DNA of 64,000 bases from Lampris incognitus (Eukaryota; Chordata; Actinopteri; Lampriformes; Lampridae), in NCBI RefSeq assembly GCF_029633865.1, contig NC_079213.1, positions 89,577,131-89,641,130 of the forward strand, given 5' to 3'. The notes below the pieces were generated by a model, which saw nothing but the letters and a program-made list of their open reading frames with translations, had not been told where the DNA came from and did not search any database. Positions 31,558 to 43,124 of this stretch are shown in pieces (positions within the stretch are counted from its first letter, which is position 1; every line of letters begins with the position of its first letter). A program made the position numbers and the translations under genes.

Positions 31558-32645
31558 CTAATTGTAGATTAAGGCAAAAAGTTGAGTTTTAAATTTGGAT
31601 TTAAAGGACTCAACAGACTGATTGTCTGATGGCAGTCGGCAGGTTATTCCAAAAGAACAGGACTCAATAGTAAAAGGCCCTGACACCAGCTGACTTCTTT
31701 TTAACTTTGGGTATACACAGGAGCCCTGTATTTTGAGAGCAGAGAGTGCAAGATGGAATGTACGGTTTAAGGAGATCAGGCAGGTAAGATAGGGCAAGCC
31801 CTTTTAGGATTTTATAAGTTAGCAGAAGAACCTTGGAAGTCTGAGCTAACATGGATAGGAAGCCAATAAAGGGAGGCAAGAATTGGTGTAATATGGTCAA
31901 ATTTTCTAGTTTTAATTAGGATTCTAGCTGAAGCATTTTGAACATCTAGCTATCAGGATGCTGAATTCTTCCTTATAGTCCCCTCCTCACACGCCATTGG
32001 CATGCATACTATCATTCTGCTAATTGTCGTGCATAATATGTTTGCTTCTGTTATTGTGTAACTGTATTGTTCATGATAATATGTGGAGTGCCTGCTGTTG
32101 TCTATATGCATGTATTGTGCTGCAGAGTGTATGTACTGAAAACAAATTCCACCAGCCTGCGTTGTGTAGCTAATAAAACAATCTAATCTAATCTAATCTG
32201 AACACTTTTAGTACTAGCATGTGGCAGACCTGAAAACAGAACATTACACTAATCAAGTCTGGATGAAACAAATGCATGTATTAGAGTCTCTGTCCGTCAT
32301 GGACAGAAAAGACCAAATTTTAGCTATGCTACATAAGTGAAAAAATGCAATCTTGGTGATTTCTTTAATTTGCTTATTAAAGGAAAGGCTGGGATCAAAC
32401 ATAACAAGATTTTTGGCTGCTGCACTTTGTGAAATCACAGTTGTCGATTGTTATTGTTACTTGATCAAACTGGTGTCTGTGTCTAGCAGGGCAAATGACC
32501 AGCATCTGAGTTTTATCCGAATTTAAAAGCAGGACATTTAGTGACATCCAATTTTCACAGCAGCAAAGCAGGCCTCTAAATTAGTCATTTGAGTATGATC
32601 ATCAGCCCTTACAGTACATACAGCTGAGTATCATCTGCATAGCAA
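31558..32645 (-). pseudogene. L2/CR1-group LINE reverse transcriptase remnant
   Basis: Minus-strand readings are HCYADDTQLYVL at about 32,640 (the YADD catalytic box), VMFDPSLSFNKQIKEITKIA and FFHLCSIAKIWSFLSM (32,400-32,290), then after the inserted retroposon KVLLLTYKILKGLALSYLPD and LLKPYIPS (31,830), TGLLCIPKVKKKSAGVRAFYY, and SFKSKFKTQLFALIYN (31,570). This order fits the RT thumb and C-terminus of fish L2-like LINEs. Frames change several times and the N-terminal RT part and endonuclease are missing. It is not functional. Confidence 0.75.
31945..32204 (+). mobile_element. Short retroposon with an ATCTA-repeat tail
   Basis: Interrupts the LINE coding remnant. The 3' end reads AATAAAACAATCTAATCTAATC, so the tail is a short tandem repeat in place of poly-A, as in several LINE clades. 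TGAACA borders both sides (about 31,939-31,944 and 32,199-32,206), a small target duplication. No coding part remains and the family is not identified. Confidence 0.5.
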
Positions 32646-32660
32646 TGGACATTTATTCCA

Positions 32661-33790
32661 TTTGTTGTGGTTTACAGTTCAACATTTGTATACAGGTTGA
32701 TTCTCCGCAAACAAATCATTCCTGCCTTGGCACATCCTGCATGCCTTCTTCCAACATTAAACCTCCTCCTACTCAAATCTTGTTTGAAATCAGAAGGGCC
32801 TGATTTGCATTTTTTTTTTATTTGGCTGATAAAAGTTCAAGATTGGTTATGTTGAAACAATCTCATAAAAGTCAATATCCTCTCAGATAAGATGTTAATT
32901 TTTTGCACAGCTTCGGACTTGCATCAATTTGTACTGCATATGATAAATAAGTCATTAAGAAAAACTAAAACAAATGTGGGTGAATTGGTCTCAGCTCATT
33001 CCCATTCCATGTCTGGTCCCGGTCCATGTATGACGGGGTTTTTTTTTTGCTTTTGTTGCACATACTGCACAGGCAACCAAAGTTAGAGGAAAAAGAAAAG
33101 CAACTCAAACATTAAATGCCCAGATTAAAATAAGAAAGTTGTATTAGATCAAGGATTCAAGCTTTGGTCTTTTCTTTTGTTTTTGCCAGACAAATGGACA
33201 CATGAACTTCAATGCTCAGTGTAACTCCTTTGGAATATCATGTAAATTTGGGAAGGTAGAGCAATGAGATGAGTAACTTTTAGTAATACAACCATCATTT
33301 TTAATCAGTCTTTATCCATCAATGTTAGTGTCATGAATAGCAAGGTCAAGGACAAAATAGGTGGCACTTATGTCTTTGCCAACCATGTCTCCTAACATGA
33401 ACTAATATAGAACAACCACACTTCAACAAAATGTCATATCTTGTGTAACAGCTGAAATTTAGATCCTTCAAGATCTTAAACTAAAAATGAGGACGGTTTA
33501 TCTCAATTTTCAGTTTCTTTTTTAATAAACTTGATATGCTTATTATAAACGTTGTACGACAAATTTGACAGAATGAAGCGTTGGTGAGTTGGTCAGCTCT
33601 CCGGTGTGAGTGTTTTGAACCATCATCTGAATGTTGTCTGCTGTAAACACCTGCTTAGGAAATGGGCTTGAGTCCATTGGACCAACCCCGCCCTTATAAC
33701 AGAGAGAATATCTCTCGATATTACAAGCATACCTCTGCATATGAATAATGATGATGTATTGTTAAGCAGAAGCTATATATCCATTCCATT
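32661..33790. other. AT-rich DNA without a recognisable gene
   Basis: No coding similarity or recognised repeat. T-rich runs occur near 32,810 and 33,040. Confidence 0.5.
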
Positions 33791-33794
33791 CATT

Positions 33795-33868
33795 ATCCAA
33801 ACTGCTTATCCTGCTGTCAGGGTCGCGGGGATGCTGGAGCCTATCCCAGCAGTCACTGGGTGGCAGGA
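33795..33868 (-). repeat. Tail fragment of the tRNA-headed/L2-tail repeat
   Basis: Minus-strand copy of the tail: ATTATCCAAACTGCTTATCC, GGATGCTGGAGCCTATCCC, AGCAGTCACTGGG. It ends at a TA-rich stretch into which Tc1 copy 2 inserted. Confidence 0.7.
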
Positions 33869-33882
33869 AGTTATATATATAC

Positions 33883-35098
33883 ACTCACCGGCCACTTTAT
33901 TAGGCACACCCGTCCAACTGCTCGTTAACGCAAATTTCTAATCAGCCAATCACATGGCAGTAACTCAATGCATTTAGGCATGTAGACATGGTCAAGACGA
34001 TCTGCTGCAGTTCAAACCGAGCATCAGAATGGGGAGGAAAGGTGATTTAAGTGACTTTGAATGTGGCATGGTTGTTGGTGCCAGACGGGCTGGTCTGAGT
34101 ATTTCAGAAACTGCTGATCTACTGGGATTTTCACGCACAACCATCTCTAGGGTTTACAGAGAATGGTCCAAAAAAGAGAAAATATCCAGTGAGCGGCAGT
34201 TCTGTCGGCGAAAATGCCTTGTTGATGCCAGAGGTCAGAGGAGAATGGCCAGACTGGTTCGAGCTGATAGAAAGGCAACAGTAACTCAAATAACCACTCA
34301 TTACAACCGAGGTATGCAGAAGAGCATCTCTGAACGCACAACACGTCGAACCTTGAGGCAGATGGGCTACAGCAGCAGAAGACCACACCGGGTGCCACTC
34401 CTGTCAGCTAAGAACAGGAAACTGAGGCTACAATTCGCACAGGCTCACCAAAATTGGACAATAGAAGATTGGAAAAACGTTGCCTGGTCTGATGAGTCTC
34501 GATTTCTGCTGCGACATTCGGATGGTAGGGTCAGAATTTGGCGTCAACAACATGCAAGCATGGATCCATCCTGCCTTGTATCAACGGTTCAGGCTGGTGG
34601 TGGTGGTGTAATGGTGTGTGGGATATTTTCTTGGCACACTTTGGGCCCCTTGGTACCAATTGAGCATCGTGTCAACGCCACAGCCTACCTGAGTATTGTT
34701 GCTGACCATGTCCATCCCTTTATGACCACAGTGTTCCCATCTTCTGATGGCTACTTCCAGCAGGATAACGCGCCATGTCATAAAGCTCGAATCATCTCAG
34801 ACTGGTTTCTTGAACATGACAATGAGTTCACTGTACTCAAATGGCCTCCCCAGTCACCAGATCTCAATCCAATAGAGCACCTTTGGGATGTGGACTGGGA
34901 GATTCGCATCATGGATGTGCAGCCGACAAATCTGCAGCAACTGCGTGATGCTATCATGTCAATATGGACCAAACTCTCTGAGGAATATGTCCAGTACCTT
35001 GTTGAATCTATGCCACGAAGGATTACGGCAATTCTGAAGGCAAAAGGGGGTCCAACCCGGTACTAGCAAGGTGTACCTAATAAAGTGGCCAGTGAGCG
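33883..35098 (+). mobile_element. Tc1/mariner element, copy 2
   Basis: Ends are CACTCACCGGCCACTTTATT and, on the right, its reverse complement AATAAAGTGGCCAGTGAGCG with small changes, bordered by TA within a TA-rich run (33,871-33,882 and 35,099-35,110). Length is 1,216 bp. It differs from copy 1 by a small number of substitutions and two indels in the coding part, so both come from a recently active source. The two lie about 2.6 kb apart in the same orientation. Confidence 0.95.
34029..35066 (+). CDS. Tc1-like transposase, open 345-codon frame, DD36E spacing
   Basis: The frame is open from an ATG shortly inside the left terminal repeat to a stop just before the right one, the usual length for Tc1 enzymes (about 340 aa). 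Residues 8-46 and about 65-115 form the two helix-turn-helix parts. The catalytic acids are D155 (AWSDES), D246 (QQDNAPCH) and E283 (LNPIEHLW). Thirty-six residues separate the last two, against 34 in classical Tc1, which fits the DD36E group described in animals (named Incomer, from memory). Possible defects are Cys197 where copy 1 has Trp in the conserved VMVWG strand, and a one-codon deletion after LWDV. The frame is intact but activity is doubtful. The cognate targets are the terminal repeats of this family. Confidence 0.9.
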   Translation: MGRKGDLSDFECGMVVGARRAGLSISETADLLGFSRTTISRVYREWSKKEKISSERQFCRRKCLVDARGQRRMARLVRADRKATVTQITTHYNRGMQKSISERTTRRTLRQMGYSSRRPHRVPLLSAKNRKLRLQFAQAHQNWTIEDWKNVAWSDESRFLLRHSDGRVRIWRQQHASMDPSCLVSTVQAGGGGVMVCGIFSWHTLGPLVPIEHRVNATAYLSIVADHVHPFMTTVFPSSDGYFQQDNAPCHKARIISDWFLEHDNEFTVLKWPPQSPDLNPIEHLWDVDWEIRIMDVQPTNLQQLRDAIMSIWTKLSEEYVQYLVESMPRRITAILKAKGGPTRY

Positions 35099-35110
35099 TA
35101 TATATATATA

Positions 35111-36244
35111 CTATATATGTGTGTCTCAGTATATGGGGAAGATGGGAGAAGGATATAACTGAGTGTGGTTGTATCTACAATAATACGAGTTATTTAACAT
35201 TATTCAGTTCAATGTTATTCCATTTGTCATACATAATTGTATATGCTACATGGTGGATGCTTTTTTTTTTAAAGTGAGAATTAAGCATCTAACCTTAGCA
35301 GTGTTAGTGTCACGCTCCACCCTTTGAGCTGCATGGGTAGAAGTCCTAACACCAGCAGAGTTATAGCTATGCTTGGTCAAATGAGCCATACAGATCATAA
35401 ACTCATACATGCAAACACAACAACCTGTTAAAATAACCCAGGTAACTCAATGTCCCAATTGTTAGGAAATCAAATATGACTGCTCGGACATGACCTGATG
35501 CTTAATCCTTAACTGATCGACTATTTGTTTCTTGTCTCATTTTTGCCTTTGTAAGTTTTAACTACATTTGTGAACAGGATATGAGGCTGCTTTTTTAGCA
35601 TCTGAAAGCTGAATATGACCCTGACTGGGACGTAAGTTAGTATTCAAATCCCGCTGTGCGTGTAGAGCCACTCATTTAAGGAATCAAAGCCATTACCTGT
35701 TGTAACCCATTTTTGTCACTAAATGTTGTGCTATCTTTATTTTACAGACATTTATTTAGAAGCAGAAATGAATATCTGTTTAATTGGAATTTAAGTGCAT
35801 AGGAGCTACACACACTGTCTTGAGGAATGACTGGCATCTCATCTCTGTTAATGACTGAGGCCAAGATTTTCTTTGCCAGTAGCCAAGAACACATTTCCCG
35901 GTCTTTATGTAATTTAATATGACTCTTAAAGCTTCTCTTGAGCAGTAAGAATAACTTAAACAGACTCTTAAGAAAGTATAAGCACCGTTACCCGCTCCAT
36001 TAGAGGTGGAATCTTTGTACAAAAAGTACAACATGTCAGTAAAAGATTATTGGGTCATGTGATGTTTAACCTTTCACTGATCAACTGTAATGAAAGGTTT
36101 TTATGATCTGTTGCAATATGGTACATCTGAAGATCTGTGTGATACAGAGCATATCAGAGGATTATCTCCAACGCCGTATTACATTTTAACAAGACATTTC
36201 ATCTCATATTAAGCTGTAAAACATAACTTTGCGTAAAAAGGGAA
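35111..36244. other. AT-rich DNA without a recognisable gene
   Basis: No coding similarity or named repeat seen. Confidence 0.5.
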
Positions 36245-36260
36245 AAGCTTTTTTCAAGTA

Positions 36261-36402
36261 TGTCTGTGAATGTTCTCATTCATCCAGGTCATGGTTATCC
36301 AAAGGAATTGAATCGAGTGCAACTGGACTTGGTATATATCCGTGAAGATGTTTCGCCTCTCATCCAAGAGGCTTCATCAGTTCGTGCCTTTCTGACTAGA
36401 CC
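36261..36402 (-). mobile_element. 142-bp Penelope-like end unit with a perfect 16-bp target duplication
   Basis: AAGCTTTTTTCAAGTA occurs at 36,245-36,260 and again at 36,403-36,418, so the 142 bases between are one insertion. They match the terminal part of the Penelope-like element at 47,020-47,160. No coding sequence is included. It may be a severely 5'-truncated copy or a short non-autonomous unit mobilised in trans. It contains an exact hammerhead-like core at 36,350-36,380. Confidence 0.85.
36350..36380 (-). ncRNA. Hammerhead-ribozyme-like core
   Basis: On the minus strand CTGATGA is followed by a hairpin (GCCTCT, loop TGGATG, AGAGGC) and then GAAAC, the conserved core of the hammerhead self-cleaving ribozyme with its stem II. 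Penelope-like elements are known to carry hammerhead motifs in their terminal repeats. A convincing stem I and an adjacent NUH cleavage site were not found; a possible short stem III (AUC with GAU around UUCACG, then AUA) has a C-A mismatch. The other two copies in the window have CTGAGGA in place of CTGATGA. Treat it as a candidate that may be incomplete. Confidence 0.45.
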
Positions 36403-36418
36403 AAGCTTTTTTCAAGTA

Positions 36419-39400
36419 TTATTTATTTCCATTGAAAATAAGTTAAAAAAATCTGCCGAAGGTTTGAGATAGTTTTATCTATCGAGTACATTTCAACTAA
36501 ATTCAGGAATCTGTGTCAAACAAGTACAATAATAACTCCTGATTTCAAGGTGCTGCCCCTTCATTTTATAAAAAAAAAATCTGGTTGACTGCATTTGAAA
36601 TAGCTAAAACGATCTTGTCCTTGGATCAAAGAATAGATTTGAAAACTTGATGCGAGATGAAATAACTGATTAAAATGGAGATGTCTGTAGTGGATATGCT
36701 CCATGGGATTCTTGTTTGTTTTTAGTGCACACATTTAACCTGGACATGCAGAATTTGACGCCCAACAGCTGTCTCATCTGAAGGGAGTCTGACCATCTCC
36801 GAGCCATCTGTCTTTCTGTCATTGTCTTTTTTGTACTCATTTTTAGATTTCTCTTTCATATTCTCTCAAATTCTCACATCTTTGTCTCCCTCTCTCTCTC
36901 TTCCTTTTAACACACTCACTCGCTTCATGTGAACTGCCTTTCCCATGCACTGCTGGCATGGCTGTACCCGAACTCGAGAGGGAATTGCTGGGAAAACATC
37001 TCTGGTTACCTACGTCTCTGCGGCTGTGTTTCTTACTGATTTTTGCAACTGCTCCGTTTGAAGTCATGAATGAAAAATGACAATACTCCATGACTGACCC
37101 AAAAAAACAGGTTGTGAGAACTGTTCACTGGCAATTAGAAACCTCAAACAGGGAATATGGAAAGCGAGTGCTCGGCTGTCCTTAATCTCACTTTCTTCTT
37201 AGCGCTGCAGCTAAAAAAGTCTGAGCGAATGAGGATGTACAGAACAGTGGCCCCTTGTGACCTGAGGTGAAGGCCTTCCAAAGGCGCTTTTGCAGCAGAT
37301 AGTAAATCTATTTAGCTGTAACAAAACTCATTTGGGCAAAATGTTTATTTTTATTATTATTATTATCAAACAATAACTTGTTAACCTGTATACCCATTCA
37401 ACTAACAGACAATCATTTGCCAAAAGCTTCCAGTTTTCTGGGTAATATTTGAGTTGTGGAAGCAACTGTCTATTTTCCAGAGACATTGTGGGTGAACGCA
37501 GCTCCCCTGGCAAAGGAAGATAAAGCGCCTTCCTTTTATGTGTGGCTAGAATATTCTAAGGGAGTTGCTCTCCGTGAAAATTGCCAAGGGTGAAAAAAAA
37601 GCATGATTAGCCAAAGAGTTTTTTTTATTAATTGCTGTAAAAAATTATGCAGCATAGCTGTTAAGAAATGAAAGTAAGGCTTGCCATGGGCCTTAATGAC
37701 TCATTTGAAGGGAGAGGCTGCAACAACTGGGGTGTGCGCTTGCACACGGATTCCACACACACATTGACACACGCCTGCGTGCATCCATACATCCACATAA
37801 CACACATGCGCTTTTCCAAAGACACATGTGCATGAGCACCCACGCCACTCTCCCAGCCCCAACCTCACCCCCCCACACACACACACACACATACAGACTA
37901 ATATACCTATAGAATCAGGCATTTATTTGCTATTCAACACACACATGCAGACACTTAGTGCACTTTTCTCCCACTGCCTAATACATGCAAAGCTTCTCTT
38001 CTTCCATTTGTCACTTCCTCTCTTCTCACCCCTCCCCTCCCCCAGTCTTACAAACACATGCACACCCTACCACCTAAACAATTAAGGAAATCTATTTTTT
38101 TCCCTGGGAGCTGTCGGCAGTTTAAGGGCCAGATATTGCACTTAAGAGGAAACAATTTGGTAAGTCATGAAAAGGGCAGAGAAAGGCTACAATAAAATGT
38201 TGCTTCACGTGCTTTAGACATCCCAAAGCCTTTCCCTTAAAATGAATGTCCAGCCTTACTCCCTCTGATTATTGCACATTTGTCACAATTGCACACTCAC
38301 AGTCACACATCCTGTTTGTGTGTGTACGACAGGAAAGGGAGTCCGTGATGAACAGCATGACTTGGCAAGAGACAAGGACATAATGACCAAATGTGTTGTG
38401 TTGGACGAATGCTTACACAGACTAGACACACTCGCGTGTGCATAACATGTACATAGTGTCACATTTGTCTGCGCCTGTCTTTTCCTCTTTCACCGTGGCC
38501 TCTACATTTTCCCTCACCAGCAGACGCTCACAGTGGGCCATAAGATAAATGCTTGGAGTGGAACCACTTCAGTTTTCCTCCATTACATAATGATAATAGT
38601 GTACATCACCTCACTCCATAAAATCGTGGGAAGCGTAATTGAGTGCTTCAAACACACCTGAGGAGTCATAGGGAATGCTTGGTTGTAATAACAAATGCCA
38701 CCTGGGGGCGACCTGGAGCCCGTCAGAACCAGCACAATAAAACGGAGATCCTGAGCAACTTCATGTCACCTTACTTGCCTTGCTCTGAGATGCCAAAGTA
38801 GTGTTGCTGTGATTTAGAAAGTTCCCCTGTCAGTCATTTCAGAATTACTTTATGTGTACACCTATATTAAAAGATAATTGATTGACATTTATCATCCTGT
38901 AAAACGATCAGTAAAATATGGAAGATCCAGCCTGTCAGCTGTAACCCGCTATGCTTTAAAATAATGATAAACCCTTTCATATTCACATCATCATTCAGGG
39001 TGACAGAGTCCCACCGAGTTTTGCACAGATATCGTGGCGTCCACAATGCCAACCTCAGTTTCACACCTTCTCGACACCATACCAAAGGTGCCGAGGCAGT
39101 CAAGGGTTTACGGTGGCTCTTGGGGCCTCTGACCTAGGAATAAAATGTTGTAAATCATAAACAACAGGATACAAGGTATGGTCTGTGATCACCGGTGAAA
39201 AGGTTAGTTTAGTGTAATTGGTTACAGATGATGGTTTGCTATTTTAAATTGTTATGAATCACATAATCTGAGTAATGCATATCAGCCATGTCAGAACACA
39301 CAGTAACGCCTTCTGATCACTTTCAATTATCACTGGGTCATCCTGGTTTCAAAACCCATGGATTATTCAGTTTAACTAACCCTTTATAGACTGTTACTTC

Positions 39401-41995
39401 AGTAGTGATATTGCTCCCCAAAACTATTATTTCATGGTTTCTGAAATTGTTAAATCTGTAATCTAATAATGAATATCCATTTTGCTCCAAAGCACTAAAG
39501 TGTGCAATTTATTCACTGATCTTTATTTGATCATTCTTACGTAATTTCATTTTATAACTTGCGGCACAGTTAAGATTGAAAAATAATTTATTTTTAGTTG
39601 AACTTAACTGACACCTTAGACCTGCTCTCATTAAAGCAGTTTAGAAACATACCAAGTTTGTGGAAACATCTGTCACCGTCTGTTGTAAAAGGGGTGGTAT
39701 CTGAACCAGTCTGTTCTCAGCCATCTGATGCAGTCGTCCCTTAAAAAAAAAAAATGAGAGGAGTGAGACCCAAGACCGGAGACAATGGAAGAGGACAAAA
39801 AAATAACCTTTTTGATCATATTCGAGTCATGTTGGCCTCATCAACCCTCGTTTAATGTCTTTTTCAAACAAAGAGACAGCAACCCCCCACCGAAGAAAAC
39901 ACTTTCCACATAAATGCGGAGTGGAAAGAACACTAAAAGCAGAGCGAGATTGAGCAGATGTGCCCAACACAGAGATGACACCACGTCGTTGGTCTTTTTG
40001 GGCCTCCCATCAAAAAAGCCACATTTGTCTGATGTTGGGGACACGTAAAACATCTATCGTCATACAAGGACCCAAAGAGGGGAGCGAGGGTGAGAAAGGC
40101 TCAGTGGTGCCGATGCGTTGCGGAGGGTTGCTGTTATTGTTTCCTTTCCCATCCCAGTATTTGTTCCTTAGCAGTACCACTCCTGCCATCTTCTGGACTG
40201 CTGTGGGACAGAAGGCTGCTCGAGCTGAAAAGAGGGGGTGGAGGAGGAGGAGGGAGATGAGGTTAAAAAGATGTGGAGAACGTGCACACACAGGGTTGTC
40301 AGCAGTGTGTGTGTGTGTGGGGGGGGAGTTGTGCATGCATGTTTGTGTAGTGCATAAAAGACAATGTCTCGCTATCTGAGGATAATGACCCTTGTTTCAA
40401 CATCAGCATGATAAACCAAGCCTTTGAATCAAAGGAACCTTTCCTGACTCAGCTGAGCCAAACAAATCAGAAGGCAAATAAAAAAAAGCAGATCAACCAG
40501 CCTGCCCTTTGTTTTGAACGACATTAAAGTGAATCACCTGATCTTCAGCTGACCTCCGAACCCCTCTCCCTATCTCAAACAAGCACATTCATTTATACGG
40601 TGGCCTATATCTTAGATGTGAAGCACTGCAGTACAGCGGTTATGTTGATAGGAAAGTTAACAATGGTGGAAAAATAAAAGATATCTCTTTTAGAGCTCGG
40701 CGCTCGAGAGCCTTGGCTCACATCTGTCAGTGACAAGCCCACAGTGGCATTGTCACATCGGGAGAGATGAGGATTTCTGTGCTTCCAAAGCTTCTTTATG
40801 TCTGAAATATCTTAATTTCAAACGGGCTTTATTTCTGCATATAAATGCAGATTTAAAAATGTATATCGGGGAATTATGCCATATTCCCCCCAAAAATGGC
40901 AGAAAAGACCAGGGCGATGATGAAGTGGTAACACTACCATGCTTTGTTAAGATTTGGCAGCACTACAAAAAGCCGGGATGTTCTGTGCAGGCTCAGTATC
41001 TTCTCTCTGCGTGTTGAGAGCTAAGTGGATTTATGAAGCGTAAAATATACGCATACATATCAAACAAACAGCACTTACATCACTCATCTGTGCATGATGA
41101 AGGCTCTCAAACAGAGCTCCAATTCCGTGTCAGTAGCCACACTATGATTAAATAGCATGTAGGTACTTATCATTCTTTTCTCGATGTAGGAATGCAAACC
41201 TGCCAATACACTCGTAATACCAAGTCATCTGTGTTTAAGTATCTTTATCATGCTGTAAAAAGTGCTCCCACCAAAAAAATCAATAAGGAAAATTTGACTG
41301 TATCGAGAACAGTCTGCTAATGGGGTAAGCAAAACTCTCCGAGTAGGTTTCTTGAAATAACCATAAATATCTAGTAGCTTTGAAGTGTTCTCAATACCAG
41401 TCAAAGGGTATGCAAATAAAGCCATTAAGAGTTAATATAAGCACTGGAGATGCAGTATCATTGCTCAGTTATAAAACAAATGTACTTATGATGAGCATAT
41501 TACTGTCTTAACATGTTTTAAGAATGATTGTTTTGCTTCAGGGTTTGAATGTAAAGCTTCTTTGTCCTACTTCAGGATACTTCTTTGTGTAGTCATTTAT
41601 TTTCTTTTGAAGGACAGTGGGCAGTATCTTCATATGGTTTATTCATCATAGCAGGTGAGAGGAAGACAGTGCAGAGGACAGACAAGTAAGCACAAGCAAG
41701 CAAGCACAAACTCAATGGATTAAAAGTAGTTATATGTTACGATATTTAAACGTAAAAAAACATTCTGATAACTAAACACTGACATTGTATCTGCAGTACT
41801 TATAGCATGCTTAAATATAGCTTTATTTGCACACCATTTAAGAACATTCAAGTTTAAAGAAAACTAAAGATCGGTAGGTGTGCATATTTCAAGAAATCAG
41901 GAAATGTAGAAGTTTGAATTTTAAGATAAGACAATCTGGTTTAACCTTGTCAATATCAATGACACTCACATGACACCCTGCAATCTAGTATTCAA
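36419..41995. other. 5.5 kb without a recognisable gene
   Basis: No frame resembles a known protein. CA-rich words occur around 37,750-37,900 and a GT/G tract at 40,305-40,327. Some patches are less AT-rich and more complex (38,690-38,760, 39,990-40,260), which might be conserved non-coding DNA. I see no transposon. Confidence 0.5.
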
Positions 41996-42009
41996 TAATG
42001 GATTGTGAT

Positions 42010-42600
42010 GAGGATGGATTACATTTATATAGCGCTTTTCTAGACACCCAAAGCGCTTCACATTGAAGGGGGAAACTCACTTCAACCACCGTCAATGTGC
42101 AGCCCCACCTGGGTGATGCATGGCAGCCATTTTGTGCCAGAACGCTCGCCACACGTCAGGTTGAGGTGGAGAGGGAGGAATCATTGAGCCAATTACATGG
42201 AGTGATGATTAGGTGGCCAGATGGAGAGAGCTAGGTTGGGAATATTGCCAGGACACCAGGGAACCCTGTGCTCTTTGTGATAAGAGCCATGGGATCTTAA
42301 ATGACCACAGTGAGTCAGGACCTTGGTTTAATGTCTACTCCAAAGGATGGCGTCTCCTACAGCACAGTGTCCCCATCACTGCACGAGGGCATTACGATTT
42401 TATTTTAGTTTTTATTGGGACCAGAGGGAAGACTACCTCCTATTGGCCCACCAACACCACTTCCGGCAGCAACTCATTTTCCCAGGAGGTCTCCCATCCA
42501 AGTACTAGCCAAGCCCACACCTGCTTAGCTTCTGTCATTCGGCAGAGCCAGGGTACATGTTGGTATATGGTTGACGGAAGTGGTCTGGTTTCCAATCATA
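42010..42600 (-). mobile_element. SINE with a 5S-rRNA-derived head
   Basis: On the minus strand, about 42,595-42,478 resembles the 3' two thirds of 5S rRNA: GAAGCTAAGCAGGTGTGGGC (box A position), then TAGTACTTGGATGGGAGACC (box C position) and TCCTGGGAA. An approximately 450-bp body follows, containing AAGGTCCTGACTCACTGTGG and CACCCAGGTGGGGCTGCAC, with the 3' end reading AAGCGCTATATAAATGTAAT. The order (5S head, body, tail) is that of a 5S-derived SINE such as the zebrafish SINE3 group, but the body was not matched to a named family. The internal polymerase III promoter boxes are largely kept. Confidence 0.65.
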
Positions 42601-42689
42601 AGTTACTCAAAAACAGATATCAATCAATCAAGTTGCATTTCATATAGTGCTTTTCTAACTACAAGATATAGCATCCTAACAACAAACCA

Positions 42690-42794
42690 GGATCCATCCT
42701 GAACACCTTATCCTGCTCTCAGGGATGCTGGAGCCTATTCTAGCAGTCACTGGGCGGCAGGCAGGGAGACACCCTGGACAGGCCACCACACCCC

Positions 42795-42888
<94 letters not shown>

Positions 42889-43122
42889 TCATACCTAGGG
42901 ACAATTTTAGTATGGCCAGTTCATCCGACCTACATGTCTTTGGACTGTGGGAGGAAACTGAAGCCCCCGGAGGAAACCCACGCAGACACGGGGAGAACAT
43001 GCAAACTACACACAGAGGACGACCCGGGATGACCCACCAAGGTTGGACTACCCTGGGGCTCGAACCCAGGACCTTCTTGCTGTGAGGCGACCGAGCTAAC
43101 CACTGCACCACCTTGCTGCCCA
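42690..43122 (-). mobile_element. tRNA-headed/L2-tail repeat with a large CA expansion
   Basis: Minus-strand copy of the family at 14,406. The head (GGCAGCAAGGTGGTGCAGTGG, GGGTTCGAGCCCC) is at 43,122-43,050, the body with AGTTTGCATGTTCTCC follows, and the tail (GGATAAGGTG) is at 42,705. Where other copies have a few GT units, this one holds about 46 CA dinucleotides (42,797-42,888). The short microsatellite inside the repeat has therefore expanded. Long cysteine/valine frames through it are artefacts. Confidence 0.8.
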
Positions 43123-43124
43123 AA

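Larger units (their letters stand above)
29475..32660 (-). mobile_element. L2/CR1-group LINE, 5'-truncated and twice interrupted
   Basis: RT remnants run on the minus strand from about 32,650 to 31,558. A long 3' UTR follows and ends near 29,475 in an A/T-rich CAAGTCAAATTTATTTG word. The UTR holds tandem, diverged units (CAAGCAG...CCAG...GGAGACTCACATCACA). A Tc1-like element (30,032-31,252) lies in the UTR and a short retroposon (31,945-32,204) lies in the coding part. The UTR family also occurs at 25,636-26,255. Confidence 0.7.

Noticed and set aside
36261..36402. A complete, canonical hammerhead ribozyme
   Set aside because: The core and stem II are clear, but I could not find a matching stem I or a well-placed cleavage site; kept only as a candidate core.
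42478..42595. 5S rRNA gene on the minus strand
   Set aside because: Only part of 5S is recognisable, with many changes, and it is joined to a repeat body and tail; it is the head of a SINE.
42797..42888. CRISPR-like or satellite array
   Set aside because: It is a plain CA microsatellite; no array of spaced direct repeats with unique spacers exists anywhere in the window.
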